From JABWCQ01 sp964587105 (GTDB lineage Bacteria > Electryoneota > RPQS01), in contig CAZPKG010000006.1 in assembly GCA_964587105.1 (NCBI GenBank), positions 62,001 to 126,000 of the forward strand: a DNA stretch of 64,000 nt, written 5' to 3'. This document shows, piece by piece, positions 6,581 through 15,560 of the stretch. A program made the position numbers and the translations under genes. How positions within the stretch are numbered: the stretch's first letter is position 1; every line of letters starts with the position of its first letter. Below the pieces are notes generated by a model. The model had not been told where the DNA came from. It searched no databases and saw nothing but the letters and a program-made list of their open reading frames with translations.

Positions 6581-8332
6581 CTACTTAATTGCGATCGAGC
6601 CCGGTTGATCCACAATTCCAACCTGAGTCACGCGGAAATCAAACGGCCCACTGCCGTCCCAAATCGCGACGGCAATCGAAAGCTCACCCGAACCGTTGAA
6701 ATCACATGTGAAATCTTCGGTCGTTCCCGTCGCCTCGCTCAAGCAACCAAGCTGTGATTCGCACGGGGCGAAGGTGTAAACGTCGTAGTCATTCCCGTTG
6801 CCCGTCGCCATCTCGAAGCGATACTGTCCGGTTGTGATATTCACCTTGAACCAATTCGCCGCTCCGCGCGCGCCCTGCAAGTCGCACGAGTAAACCTGTC
6901 CGAGCGTAATCGCCTGCGCGTTCGCACACGTCGTTGCACACTGATTACCACCGCCGCCGCAGCCTTGCGCGCACGTCGCGCCTTCCGTCCACACTCCCGC
7001 TACCGTCGCACACTCTGCTTGCGTTGCGCCATCCGCACACTGCGTGTTGTTGTTGTAACAGCAGCGTCCCGTCGGATCCTGCCCGCCGCCCAAACTTCTC
7101 ACGAATGTCGAAATGAATCCGTGCCAATTCGTCGCGCGCCATTGCAACGACGAGTAGTTCACGGAATCGGGAACGAATTGATCCAATTGATACGGAATGT
7201 AAACATTCAATCCGCCGCGCGGAACAGGTTGATCAGGCGTGTGGAAATACGTGTCGGTAAACGGAACAGCCGCATTCAAAGCGTTGCGCACGGCCACCGC
7301 GTTCTGGTTAATCAAATTGCTGGTCGATAGATTCGGCTGAGCCTGAATGTTGTTCGTGAACTCGCGAATGTCAACATATTTCGGATTATCCAAATTGGTC
7401 GAATGCGTAGTGTTCCAAGCCTGCAACACTTCGTTCCAATGCGCGCCGCCTTCACTCACAAGAATGTTTCCGAAATTTCCCAACGCCGCGCCGAGATTCT
7501 GCATTTCAGACATCTTGATCAATGCATAGTGCGTCGTCTTCTGCTTGAACTGGGCGCGCGTAATCACGCTTTCGACCACTTTGCGCGCGTAGTTTTCGTC
7601 TGACGCATCCTGATTATCCTTCAGCCAACCCAGCCACAAATCCGCGCCGAGAATATTTTCCATCGGCATCGTAAACTGACAGCTCGTCATGAAGTCGCAC
7701 ACCGAGCGCAATTCATATGCGACTTCGGTCATGCTCATCAAACAGGCGTGCCACGTCAAAATATCCACGCGACCCAGATCGGAACTCGCAATCGCTTCAC
7801 GCGTTTCCGGCAAGGTCAACAAACCACCTGCGCCCGCGAGATCGTCCGAGCAGCTTCCCGGCCAACCCGCGCCATGATCATCAATAATCAACTGGTATCG
7901 GTCTGCCGGATAGTTCGCTTTGCAGTAGTTCAAGAAATTCCTGAGCGTCTGCGGATCGGACATATCCTTGGTTCCGAGATTTTGCAGTTCGGGTGAACTC
8001 AATTGATTCGGATTCTCGTTCGGGAAATACTCGACATGATAGTAGCGAGCGTTTCCGCCGCCGCCGTAACGCGACACCATCGCAATCATATTAACACCCG
8101 ACTGACTGCCGACCTTTTCCATGTCCTGAACGTCCTGCACGATATAGGACGTCCCGTTGTTGGCCTGATCGAGGTCATTATTACCCGCGCCATAGAGCAT
8201 GATGGTCCACTTCGCCTGTCCACTTCCGCCGTCGTCGCCACCGTCGTCACTTTTGCAGCTCACGATCAGTGCAACCGCAAAAACCAACACCATTGCAGTT
8301 GTGCTCCACCAAAACGTCTTTTTCAGTTTCAT
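6581..8332 (-). CDS. Clostripain-family (C11) cysteine peptidase, lipoprotein
   Basis: 583 residues from the ATG at 8332 (MKLKKTFWW...); a TTG 13 codons upstream is less likely. A lipoprotein signal ends in LIVSC, followed by a Gly/Asp-rich linker. Residues about 40-390 are the caspase-like C11 fold: KWTIMLYGAGNNDLD, then YQLIIDDHGAGWPG with the catalytic His, then VDILTWHACLMSMTEVAYE with the catalytic Cys. These enzymes cut after Arg or Lys. The C-terminal part has a Cys-rich linker with about eight Cys. It then carries a bacterial pre-peptidase-like beta domain (WFKVNITTGQYRFEMATGNG... DYDVYTF). It is probably anchored in the envelope and acts on extracellular protein. Confidence 0.88.
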   Translation of the reverse strand: MKLKKTFWWSTTAMVLVFAVALIVSCKSDDGGDDGGSGQAKWTIMLYGAGNNDLDQANNGTSYIVQDVQDMEKVGSQSGVNMIAMVSRYGGGGNARYYHVEYFPNENPNQLSSPELQNLGTKDMSDPQTLRNFLNYCKANYPADRYQLIIDDHGAGWPGSCSDDLAGAGGLLTLPETREAIASSDLGRVDILTWHACLMSMTEVAYELRSVCDFMTSCQFTMPMENILGADLWLGWLKDNQDASDENYARKVVESVITRAQFKQKTTHYALIKMSEMQNLGAALGNFGNILVSEGGAHWNEVLQAWNTTHSTNLDNPKYVDIREFTNNIQAQPNLSTSNLINQNAVAVRNALNAAVPFTDTYFHTPDQPVPRGGLNVYIPYQLDQFVPDSVNYSSLQWRATNWHGFISTFVRSLGGGQDPTGRCCYNNNTQCADGATQAECATVAGVWTEGATCAQGCGGGGNQCATTCANAQAITLGQVYSCDLQGARGAANWFKVNITTGQYRFEMATGNGNDYDVYTFAPCESQLGCLSEATGTTEDFTCDFNGSGELSIAVAIWDGSGPFDFRVTQVGIVDQPGSIAIK

Positions 8333-8442
8333 TGTCTTCCTGCCTTCAAAATATTTTGTTGTCCTGCACAATATTTCAATCTAACAAAACACTCGTACAA
8401 ATTCAAGCGCATGCGTCAGCGCAAAGTTGGTGACTTTTCAAG

Positions 8443-9486
8443 TCACTCTTGCCAATCTGCGATGAAGATATTGGTCTCGCCCATGGATTTGCTTTCGCCG
8501 CGATTGCTGGCCCACACAAGCTTTTTGCCGTCGTAGGACCACATCGGGAAACCATCGAAAGTTGGACCGTAGGTCAGACGCTCCAAATCCGAGCCGTCGG
8601 TGCGAATGCGGAACAGATCAAAATTCGGCATCCGCTTGTCGCCCAAACTGTCAGCCCAGTTAGTGGTGAAAATCACCCATTCACCGGACGGACTCACATA
8701 AGGACAGAAGCTCGCGGAATTAAGATTCGTGATTTGACGTTGATTGTTTCCATCGGTGTCCATAATCCACAACTCAAGCCTGACAGGTGACACGGCTTGA
8801 TTTGCCCACAACGTATTCCACTTCGAGTATTCCTGCGCGGTCTTGGGATGAAATGCGCGATAGATAATCTTTTTGCCGTCCGGTGAGAAAAACGCGCCGC
8901 CGTCGTAGCCAACCGTGTGCGTCATCCGCGTGACGTTTGAGCCGTCAATGTTCATCTTGTAAAGTTCCAAATCACCGTCTCGACCCGAAGTGAAAATTAT
9001 TTCTTTGCCGTCCGGTGAAACGGTTGCTTCGGCGTCATAGCCTTCCGTCGTCGTGATTTTCGTGAGATTTGATCCGTCACGTTTGCACTTGAACACGTCG
9101 AAATTGAACAAACCCCACACATAGCCCAAGCTCCGATCGGGTTTGTCAGGGCACGATGCGCCGTGCTCGTGCGTTGAGCTGAAAACGATGTCATCGGTTC
9201 CTGGAACAAAAAACGAACACGTCGTTGCGCCCGTGCCGGTGCTGACGAGTTTGTTTTCGCCCGTTTCCAGATTGTAGGTAAAAATCTGGTCGCAATCAAA
9301 GCTGTCGCGGGTGGATTGATACACCAGCCATTTTCCGTCGGTCGAAAAATACGCTTCCGCATTTTCTCCGCCGAAAGTGAGTTGCTTGATATTTGGCATA
9401 TGCGTTTCACCGTCGTAATTTACCGGTGAAGCGCCGAACGCAAGCGAAGCGACAAGTATCGTAAGTGTAATGAGCAACTTTCTCAT
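8443..9486 (-). CDS. TolB-like periplasmic WD40/PD40 beta-propeller
   Basis: 347 residues with a clear signal peptide (MRKLLITLTILVASLAFGA). Repeats of the PD40 type run through the whole protein: FSTDGKWLVYQSTRD, VSPDGKEIIFTSGRDGD, FSPDGKKIIYRAF, VSPSGEWVIFTTNW and WSYDGKKLVWASNRG. This implies a six-bladed propeller like the C-terminal part of TolB, without the TolB N-terminal domain. Such proteins usually bind partner proteins in the periplasm. Its start abuts the AT-rich repeat, which supplies AGGAAATAGGAA just before the ATG. It follows the M28 peptidase gene by 27 bases and is likely cotranscribed with it. Confidence 0.82.
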   Translation of the reverse strand: MRKLLITLTILVASLAFGASPVNYDGETHMPNIKQLTFGGENAEAYFSTDGKWLVYQSTRDSFDCDQIFTYNLETGENKLVSTGTGATTCSFFVPGTDDIVFSSTHEHGASCPDKPDRSLGYVWGLFNFDVFKCKRDGSNLTKITTTEGYDAEATVSPDGKEIIFTSGRDGDLELYKMNIDGSNVTRMTHTVGYDGGAFFSPDGKKIIYRAFHPKTAQEYSKWNTLWANQAVSPVRLELWIMDTDGNNQRQITNLNSASFCPYVSPSGEWVIFTTNWADSLGDKRMPNFDLFRIRTDGSDLERLTYGPTFDGFPMWSYDGKKLVWASNRGESKSMGETNIFIADWQE

Positions 9487-9513
9487 TTCCTATTTCCTAT
9501 TTCAAAGTTTACC

Positions 9514-11289
9514 TTAGTGTTTTTCCGGCGGAGCTTTCAACGCGACATTGGTCACTTCATGCTTGCCTTCGCGGACATACTCGACATCGACCGTGTCGCC
9601 CGGCGCGTAGGTGCGCAGAGCGAAGACGAAATCGTAAATGTTATTGAGCGTGACTTTGCCCATTCGCACGAGCAAATCTCCGCCCTTGATTCCCGCCGTC
9701 GCAGCAGGGCCGCCTTCGCGCGTGCCGCTCAGCAACACACCCAACAGTGTATCCGGCTGTGAGTAATCCGGAATCGAACCGAAATAAACCCGGAACGAGC
9801 CTCCGCCTTGATCCGGCGGCTCGGCGGTTTTGACAAATGTGAGCGGATTATTGAAGGCGTCAATCTCGCGCAATGTGTTAATGGCAAGCTGAGTGATCTT
9901 AACTTCGCCCTTGTAGTTAATCAAATGTGCGTCGTCCGTTGACTTGTGGTAATCCGCATGCGCGCCCGTGAAGAAAAACAACACAGGTTTGTCGGCCAAA
10001 TAGAAATTCATGTGATCTGACGGGCCGTAACCATCGCCTTTGCAGGTTATCGTCAAGTCCGTCCCGACTGCCGCGCGATTGACAATATCTGAAAACTCTT
10101 CGGCAGACTTACAGCTCAAAACTGTAAACTCGTTCTTGTCATTCAATCGTCCAACCATGTCAAGATTCAACATCATCCGCACTTTGCTCATGTCAAGCGG
10201 AAAGTTCTTCACCAAGTGACTCGAACCGCCCAATCCGGTTTCTTCGGCGGTGAAGGCAACTGCCAATACGGTTGAGTTGATCGGGTTCTTCTTCAAATTG
10301 CGCGCGGTCTCAAGCATCCCGGCGACGCCGCTCGCATTGTCGTCTGCGCCGTTGTGGATGATGTGCGCGTTTTCGTCCAAGCTTCCGCTCTGTCCCCAAC
10401 CGAGATGGTCGTAGTGCGCGCCGACAACTAAAATGTCATCGCCGCCGCGAATGATTCCCGCGACGTTTTTCACATCAACTGTTTCGCGCGTCAACTCCGT
10501 GGACATGGTGACGCTGTCTTCGGTTACTTCCAAACTGCGCGGCTGCGTATTTGAGTCAATTGAGCGTTGGAGTTTGTCCAATTCAAATTCCGGGAATAAC
10601 TTTTTGACAGCGGCACGAGTGATGCGCAAAACAGGCATCCCGCAGTCGATATAGGCTTCGTTCGACGACGGCGCGACAAGCTCTTCGGCCTGTGTGGTGT
10701 CGGCATAGAGCGGCCCATCGACGAGCAATAGTGCTTTTGCGCCTTTGAGCTTCGCGTTACCGGCTTTCGCTCGCAAAGTCGAGTGGGCTGTAACATTGAT
10801 CCCGTCAAATTTTGAAGTGGAATCAAACTCGCCCGGCTCTTTGCGCATACACAGCACAATCGCATCAGTGACATTGACGTCCGCGAAATCGTCATACTCA
10901 AACTCCGGTGCGATAATTCCGTAGCCTGCAAACACAACTTTGCCCGTGACCTCTCCGGCGGCGGAAAAACCTGTCGGCATAACGCCCGATTTGGTGTCAA
11001 TCGTTTGTTCTTTATAAGTGATGAAGTTCTTCTCGCCCAGAGTGAAGCCCCAACCCATCTCAAAATTCTGGAAATAGGAGTCACCGAACGCCGGCTCAAG
11101 CCCCATCTCTTTCATTTGTTTCGCGATGTAGTCGGCGGCGTCATTTAAGCCTTTGGTGCCGATGCCGCGCCCTTCGCGTGCGTCGTCCGCGAGGTATTCG
11201 ATGTCTTTGCGGATGCGCTTTTCATTCGGCTCTGCGAACACAGTCGCGGCCATGATAAATAGCAAACAAAGTAAAGTCAAGCGTTTCAT
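9514..11289 (-). CDS. M28 family zinc aminopeptidase with PA and PDZ domains
   Basis: 591 residues from the ATG at 11289. An 18-codon upstream extension has no signal and is rejected. Signal peptide: MKRLTLLCLLFIMAATVFA. The catalytic M28 core has the expected zinc ligands in order: VGAHYDHLGWG (His), NGADDNASG (bridging Asp), AFTAEETGLGGS (Glu pair), NLDMVGRL (Asp) and HADYHKSTDD (His). A PA-like insert covers about residues 90-235, and a PDZ domain (LLGVLLSGTREGGPAATAGIKGGDLLVRMG) covers about 500-585. It likely acts as a secreted or periplasmic aminopeptidase. It lies divergent from the gene at 11361, with only about 70 bases between the two starts. Confidence 0.88.
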   Translation of the reverse strand: MKRLTLLCLLFIMAATVFAEPNEKRIRKDIEYLADDAREGRGIGTKGLNDAADYIAKQMKEMGLEPAFGDSYFQNFEMGWGFTLGEKNFITYKEQTIDTKSGVMPTGFSAAGEVTGKVVFAGYGIIAPEFEYDDFADVNVTDAIVLCMRKEPGEFDSTSKFDGINVTAHSTLRAKAGNAKLKGAKALLLVDGPLYADTTQAEELVAPSSNEAYIDCGMPVLRITRAAVKKLFPEFELDKLQRSIDSNTQPRSLEVTEDSVTMSTELTRETVDVKNVAGIIRGGDDILVVGAHYDHLGWGQSGSLDENAHIIHNGADDNASGVAGMLETARNLKKNPINSTVLAVAFTAEETGLGGSSHLVKNFPLDMSKVRMMLNLDMVGRLNDKNEFTVLSCKSAEEFSDIVNRAAVGTDLTITCKGDGYGPSDHMNFYLADKPVLFFFTGAHADYHKSTDDAHLINYKGEVKITQLAINTLREIDAFNNPLTFVKTAEPPDQGGGSFRVYFGSIPDYSQPDTLLGVLLSGTREGGPAATAGIKGGDLLVRMGKVTLNNIYDFVFALRTYAPGDTVDVEYVREGKHEVTNVALKAPPEKH

Positions 11290-11345
11290 GTTTCGCTCAA
11301 GGTATAGTGGAAAAAGTGTGCGGGACTTTGTATCTTGTCTCAATT

Positions 11346-11351
11346 AAGGAG
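11346..11351 (+). promoter_or_regulatory. Shine-Dalgarno site fixing the start at 11361
   Basis: AAGGAG lies nine bases before the ATG at 11361. This favours that start over the upstream ATG at 11307, which has no such site. Confidence 0.75.
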
Positions 11352-11360
11352 ACAACGGTT

Positions 11361-12044
11361 ATGGACAAACGGGTCAAACAATTTCTGGAAGCATCGGTCG
11401 TTTGCGCGCAGGGAGGCGAGGCTCCACCGCGTGACTTGATCGGCGAAGTGGCGGAACTCACTCCGCCGCTTTTGCCCAAGCCTGCCGACGCGCGTGAATA
11501 CTTGTGGAAGATTCTCTCATATCCTGAGCGCGGGCGCGCGCTGGCGATTTTGAACGCCGTGGATTTGATCGAAGAGTTTCTACCATCGTGGACGTCATAC
11601 ACAGATGTGCGTGACTTGCGATTGGCGGCCGTTGAACAAGTTCATCTCGAACGCTGGGCCGATGGCTTGGGCGAATGGGCCTTTGGCAAAATCTGTCGAT
11701 TTCACGACGTCGGAGTGGATGAACGCTTGAACGGCTGGGCGTTGACGGCACTTGCGACGTTGTTGGCTTACGACAACGAACAAGTTGCGGCGTATGTCTC
11801 CTCAATCAGACTTGACTTGACACAGCTTGAAGCGACCGACGGAGAAATCGAGCGCGTCGTTTCCATCGTAACGGAGTTTCCGCTCGTGCATAAGGCGTTG
11901 CGTGAAGGCGAGCACAAATCCTTCTCCGTTTTGCCCGGAACGATAGTGGCGGCGCTCTCAACGATGCTTGCCGATCAGGATAATCGAAAAGAACAAATTG
12001 AATCCGCAATTAAAGCCGCAGATCGCTGGCTTTCACAGAAATGA
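11361..12044 (+). CDS. Unknown soluble helical protein, faintly like the tRNA nucleotidyltransferase tail
   Basis: 227 residues. The start at 11361 has a good ribosome site; 18 more codons upstream are possible. No signal or membrane segment. It is mostly helical in appearance. The stretch ILNAVDLIEEFLPSW...DLRLAAVEQVHLERW recalls the helical region of poly(A) polymerase/CCA-adding enzymes around their HD part. The nucleotidyltransferase motif and a true HD pair are absent, so I do not assign that function. It overlaps the next gene by four bases (ATGA), which suggests joint expression with the RNA-binding S4 protein. Confidence 0.6.
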   Translation: MDKRVKQFLEASVVCAQGGEAPPRDLIGEVAELTPPLLPKPADAREYLWKILSYPERGRALAILNAVDLIEEFLPSWTSYTDVRDLRLAAVEQVHLERWADGLGEWAFGKICRFHDVGVDERLNGWALTALATLLAYDNEQVAAYVSSIRLDLTQLEATDGEIERVVSIVTEFPLVHKALREGEHKSFSVLPGTIVAALSTMLADQDNRKEQIESAIKAADRWLSQK

Positions 12045-12424
12045 AACTTCGCGTAGATATTTGGCTGCATCGCGCGCGTATCTTCAAATCACGCACGCAA
12101 GCCACAGAAGCCTGCAAAGAAGGCAAGATTATGATCGGTGAGAAATTCGCCGACGCTCACGACACGGTTGACGTGGATGCCGTCATCAAGATCCGCATGA
12201 AGGGACTCTATCGTACGTTTCGCATCCTTGAATCGGCGGATATCAACGTCTCAAAATCGGAAGCTCCGCGCATGTATCAAGAGATCACCGATGAAGCGAC
12301 CGTCGAAAAGTTTCGCCAGATACAGGAATCAAGCAAACTATGGCGCGAATCGGGCAAGCGCGAACAGGGCGGACGTCCGACCAAGAAAGATCGAAGAGAT
12401 ATTGACAAAGCGCGCGGGCGATGA
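12041..12424 (+). CDS. hslR: S4-domain RNA-binding protein, Hsp15-like
   Basis: 127 residues. An S4 domain spans residues about 2-60 (LRVDIWLHRARIFKSRTQATEACKEGKIMI, KFADAHDTVDVDAVIKI). The Lys/Arg-rich C-terminus (GRPTKKDRRDIDKARGR) is characteristic of Hsp15. The E. coli protein binds 50S subunits that carry stalled nascent chains and helps recycle them. It is translationally coupled to the upstream gene and followed by a terminator at 12482-12503. The family call is firm. Whether it does exactly what Hsp15 does in E. coli is inference. Confidence 0.85.
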   Translation: MKLRVDIWLHRARIFKSRTQATEACKEGKIMIGEKFADAHDTVDVDAVIKIRMKGLYRTFRILESADINVSKSEAPRMYQEITDEATVEKFRQIQESSKLWRESGKREQGGRPTKKDRRDIDKARGR

Positions 12425-12432
12425 TCGTTTCG

Positions 12433-12464
12433 CCATTGCGGGTCTGGAGACCCACAACGGCGAG
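12433..12464 (+). repeat. ATTGCGGGTCTGGAGACCC repeat, copy 1
   Basis: CATTGCGGGTCTGGAGACCC then ACAACGGCGA; it contains the palindrome GGGTCTGGAGACCC. A second copy lies at 57957-57988. Confidence 0.7.
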
Positions 12465-12481
12465 TCAAACGAGATTAAGGC

Positions 12482-12503
12482 GGCAGCGATGCTGCCTTTT
12501 TTT
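12482..12503 (+). terminator. Rho-independent terminator after the S4 gene
   Basis: GGCAGC, loop GAT, GCTGCC, then seven T. The last T's overlap the stop codon (12502-12504) of the convergent glycosyltransferase gene. Confidence 0.85.
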
Positions 12504-13539
12504 ATTCCAAAATGAGCTTTAACGAAGCCGCAAGTATTTCACGCGGCGTAATCATCGGTAAGTGGCCGAGCTTGACGCATTCGAGTTCAATGCAGTTCGG
12601 GCGAAACTTGCACGGCGGAAACAGCACAACGTTTTTCGGATTTTCGAAATCATTCCAATTGTACGGATTGCCCGGCCCAAAAATCGTTACCGTTGGAATA
12701 CCACATGCGACGGCGACATGCTTGGGTCCTGAATCGGGACCGACATACAGAGAACAATGGCGATAGAGCGCGGCCAAATCAGGCACTCGGGCGTCAGCAA
12801 AATGCGGGACGGGACGCGCAAGCCTATTCAAAATGCGCTGCGCAAATTCCTGCTCACCGGGGCCGCTCGTTAGAACAACTTCAAGATGTGAGGCGCGCAA
12901 CAACTCAATCACTTGCGCTGTGAGATCGGCTGGATAACGCTTGGCGGCGTTTGCGCTTCCGGTGGCGACGGCAACAACAACGCCGGTCAGCGAATCCACA
13001 AGTTTGGTTGCTTTCGCTTGCGCGGACTCGTCATTGACGTCGCTGTAAATTTCCAACGCGCGCGATGTTGAGGGAACGCCTAATAGCTTCAGCATCTCAA
13101 GCCGCAAATCCGCCGCGTAAAGTTCGCGGTCGGGCTCTTCTTCAATGATGTGATGCGTATAGGCCCAACTTCTTCCACGCCGCTTGAGTCCGACGCGCGT
13201 TTTTGCGCCCGTGAAGAACACAAATTGCGCACTGCGCGGATTGGCAAAGAAGTCAATCACCAAATCATATCGCTCTCGCCGCAGTCCGCGAATCAACTCG
13301 ATTGTCGCCGCGAGTCCGTGCATCGGGGCAACCCACAGTTTACCGATCAGTGGATGGTGCCGCAGCGTCTCTTCGGCGGGGTACTCGGCCAGAAAATCAA
13401 TTTGTGCGTCGGGGAATTTCTCATGCAGCGCACGAATCGCGGGTGTGCACAAGATGCAATCGCCGATGCGCCGGAGCTGCACGAGCAGAATTTTCTTGGG
13501 TGCAAGCTTGGGGGCAACGCGAGATAATTTCATGCGCAC
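12502..13539 (-). CDS. GT9 heptosyltransferase-like glycosyltransferase
   Basis: 345 residues. It belongs to the family that adds ADP-heptose to the inner LPS core (WaaC/WaaF/WaaQ type). The N-terminal Rossmann part has ILLVQLRRIGDCILCTPAIRALHEKFP. The C-terminal part has the conserved sugar-nucleotide site YVGPDSGPKHVAVACGIPTVTIFGPGNPYNW. It is the last gene of the minus-strand envelope operon and starts inside the upstream gene (10-base overlap). The exact donor and acceptor cannot be read from the sequence. Confidence 0.87.
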   Translation of the reverse strand: MRMKLSRVAPKLAPKKILLVQLRRIGDCILCTPAIRALHEKFPDAQIDFLAEYPAEETLRHHPLIGKLWVAPMHGLAATIELIRGLRRERYDLVIDFFANPRSAQFVFFTGAKTRVGLKRRGRSWAYTHHIIEEEPDRELYAADLRLEMLKLLGVPSTSRALEIYSDVNDESAQAKATKLVDSLTGVVVAVATGSANAAKRYPADLTAQVIELLRASHLEVVLTSGPGEQEFAQRILNRLARPVPHFADARVPDLAALYRHCSLYVGPDSGPKHVAVACGIPTVTIFGPGNPYNWNDFENPKNVVLFPPCKFRPNCIELECVKLGHLPMITPREILAASLKLILE

Positions 13540-15560
13540 GTACTCAAGTTAAGATCGAAGAGCGGCTCAGCACTATCCAATCCATGTGCGGTGACATGAA
13601 TGCCGTTTGCGCTCGCTTCACACCACAGATAGTGATGCGTATCCTGCGCCGTTTTGAGTTTTGATCCGCCCCCGCCGGAAATGATGTAGTGGACGCCGTC
13701 GCGCTCAGTATGCAACAGGCTGTGAATATGACCGGAAAACACGGCACACACTTTGTGTTTGACAAACAACGAGTGCAAATACTCCGCGTGCGGACGATGC
13801 TCCATTCCGTAATATGTATTTTCGCGCGGGTCAAACACGGGTTTGTGACAGAACACGAGCGTTGATTTCGCTGTTGACGGTTTAGCAAACGTCTGGTCAA
13901 TCCACTTCAATTGTTCATCCTCAAAACTCCCCCACGCGTTGTTGATTAGAACTATTCGCACACTTCCAACTGTCACGTCGCCGTGATCGCTTCCGAAGAG
14001 CGCATGAAAGAACTGCGAATGCACAACCGAACGATCCACAATGTCATGATTTCCCGGCGTCGCGATCAGCGGGAAGGGTACGTATCTGAGTAGCTTGCGC
14101 AAACGACGATACGCCAGATGCGCTGCGCGTAAAGCTAAGTCGCCTGTTGAAACCGCAAAGTCCGGTTGACGCGCTGCGATAGACTTGATGATATTCTTGT
14201 ACGCGTAGTAACCGGATTGCTTGGATGCGAATGGGAATTCCGAACCGGCAACGTCGCCGAAGATTGCGAAGCGCACATTCTGTGCGTCACGCGGCGCAAT
14301 TACAACGGGCGCGCCTTCCCACTCTTTGCGGCGAATGTTCGAGAAATCACGGAACAGAATTTCGTCAAAACGATGTCGCGGCCCTTCGGCGCGGAGCGCG
14401 CGCGGCATCTTGCGGCCATACCAAAGACGATTCGTCGCAATGACAAGAAACATCGCAACGGTGATCCACGGCGCGATATTTAGTTCCGTTGCTTCTTGGG
14501 CGGCATAACCGCCTTCCTGCCAATAGTTCCACCATAGCGCTCCAATTATCCACGCGGCGACGACGTGCAACGCGAAAACCCAACGACGCGCATCTTTGAT
14601 TGCTCCGCCGCAAAGCAAGCCTGCGACGAGTAAACCGAAGATTGCATGGTTGCGGCCAATTACGAGCGCGTCGAATTTTGTGATCCGCGCTGCAACAAGT
14701 ACGACAAACGCAAGCGCAAGCGGCAGGACAAACCACCGCCAATGGTGCAGCTTCCCTTCGGTTTCCGCATCAAACCACTTTATCACAACGGCGGTAATCG
14801 CCAATGCAAGCAATGGTGCAGCCGGGCCGACCATTGCGATCCACTCCCCATTCAGTTGCGCGTGCACCAGCGTAACTACAGCAATCGCAATCACGATAAT
14901 GCGTGACCATGCGATCTTTGAAAGCGCTGCAAGCAAGATAAATGTGCTCCACGGCATTAGCAGCACACCTGTTTCAGCCCACGACAAGTCAATGGTGGGT
15001 TGATTGCCCAACACATCGGGCAAATCAAGCGGCAAGAAATCCTTGAGTGCAAGACCGCAGAGGCCGATGACGGCGGTAATGGCGACCGTTGACCACTTCA
15101 AATTGAGCTTATGCTGTGCGACAAGCAGCGACAATAACGGCAGAAATGCCGGGGGCCAAAAGCTGAAGACCGCGAGTGGAATCGCGCTCAAAAGTGCGAT
15201 GAAGAACAACGCTTCACGCGCGTTCCCTTTATTGCCGCGCGCCGCAAACCACAATGTCGCGGCGGAGATGAACATCAATGACGTGCTGGAAAGCAACGGT
15301 GGCTCGCTAAACACAATCGCCGCAGCAGGCAGTGACGTCAAAACTGCTGCGACATAGACACCTTTGCCTGCGCCAAACAATCGCTCGCCGGCGTCATAGG
15401 TCAAGCCCGCCGTAAGAATCGCAAAAAAACCACCCAACAAGAATGGCATGGCATCATAGACCTCAGCGCGAACCGCTTCGAGATAGAACGGCGCCCATCC
15501 TAACAGCACAAGCACAAGAAACAGCGATGCGCCGATGAGTTGTTCGCGGCGTGTGCTCAT
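13530..15560 (-). CDS. Polytopic membrane domain fused to calcineurin-like metallophosphoesterase
   Basis: 676 residues in two parts. Residues about 1-390 contain roughly a dozen hydrophobic segments, like the membrane part of PMT/ArnT-type glycosyltransferases, but I see no clear catalytic loop motif. Residues about 429-660 are a metallophosphoesterase with the full metal set: FGDVAG, STGDLAL, TPGNHDIVD, LVFCHKPVF and FSGHIHSLLH. It sits between a GT4 and a GT9 gene in an operon of overlapping genes. A role in trimming or transferring phosphate on a lipid-linked sugar or lipid A is plausible but inferred. Confidence 0.8.
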   Translation of the reverse strand: MSTRREQLIGASLFLVLVLLGWAPFYLEAVRAEVYDAMPFLLGGFFAILTAGLTYDAGERLFGAGKGVYVAAVLTSLPAAAIVFSEPPLLSSTSLMFISAATLWFAARGNKGNAREALFFIALLSAIPLAVFSFWPPAFLPLLSLLVAQHKLNLKWSTVAITAVIGLCGLALKDFLPLDLPDVLGNQPTIDLSWAETGVLLMPWSTFILLAALSKIAWSRIIVIAIAVVTLVHAQLNGEWIAMVGPAAPLLALAITAVVIKWFDAETEGKLHHWRWFVLPLALAFVVLVAARITKFDALVIGRNHAIFGLLVAGLLCGGAIKDARRWVFALHVVAAWIIGALWWNYWQEGGYAAQEATELNIAPWITVAMFLVIATNRLWYGRKMPRALRAEGPRHRFDEILFRDFSNIRRKEWEGAPVVIAPRDAQNVRFAIFGDVAGSEFPFASKQSGYYAYKNIIKSIAARQPDFAVSTGDLALRAAHLAYRRLRKLLRYVPFPLIATPGNHDIVDRSVVHSQFFHALFGSDHGDVTVGSVRIVLINNAWGSFEDEQLKWIDQTFAKPSTAKSTLVFCHKPVFDPRENTYYGMEHRPHAEYLHSLFVKHKVCAVFSGHIHSLLHTERDGVHYIISGGGGSKLKTAQDTHHYLWCEASANGIHVTAHGLDSAEPLFDLNLSTCA

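Noticed and set aside
11307..11360. Upstream ATG start for the helical protein gene
   Set aside because: AAGGAG lies at the right distance only for the ATG at 11361.
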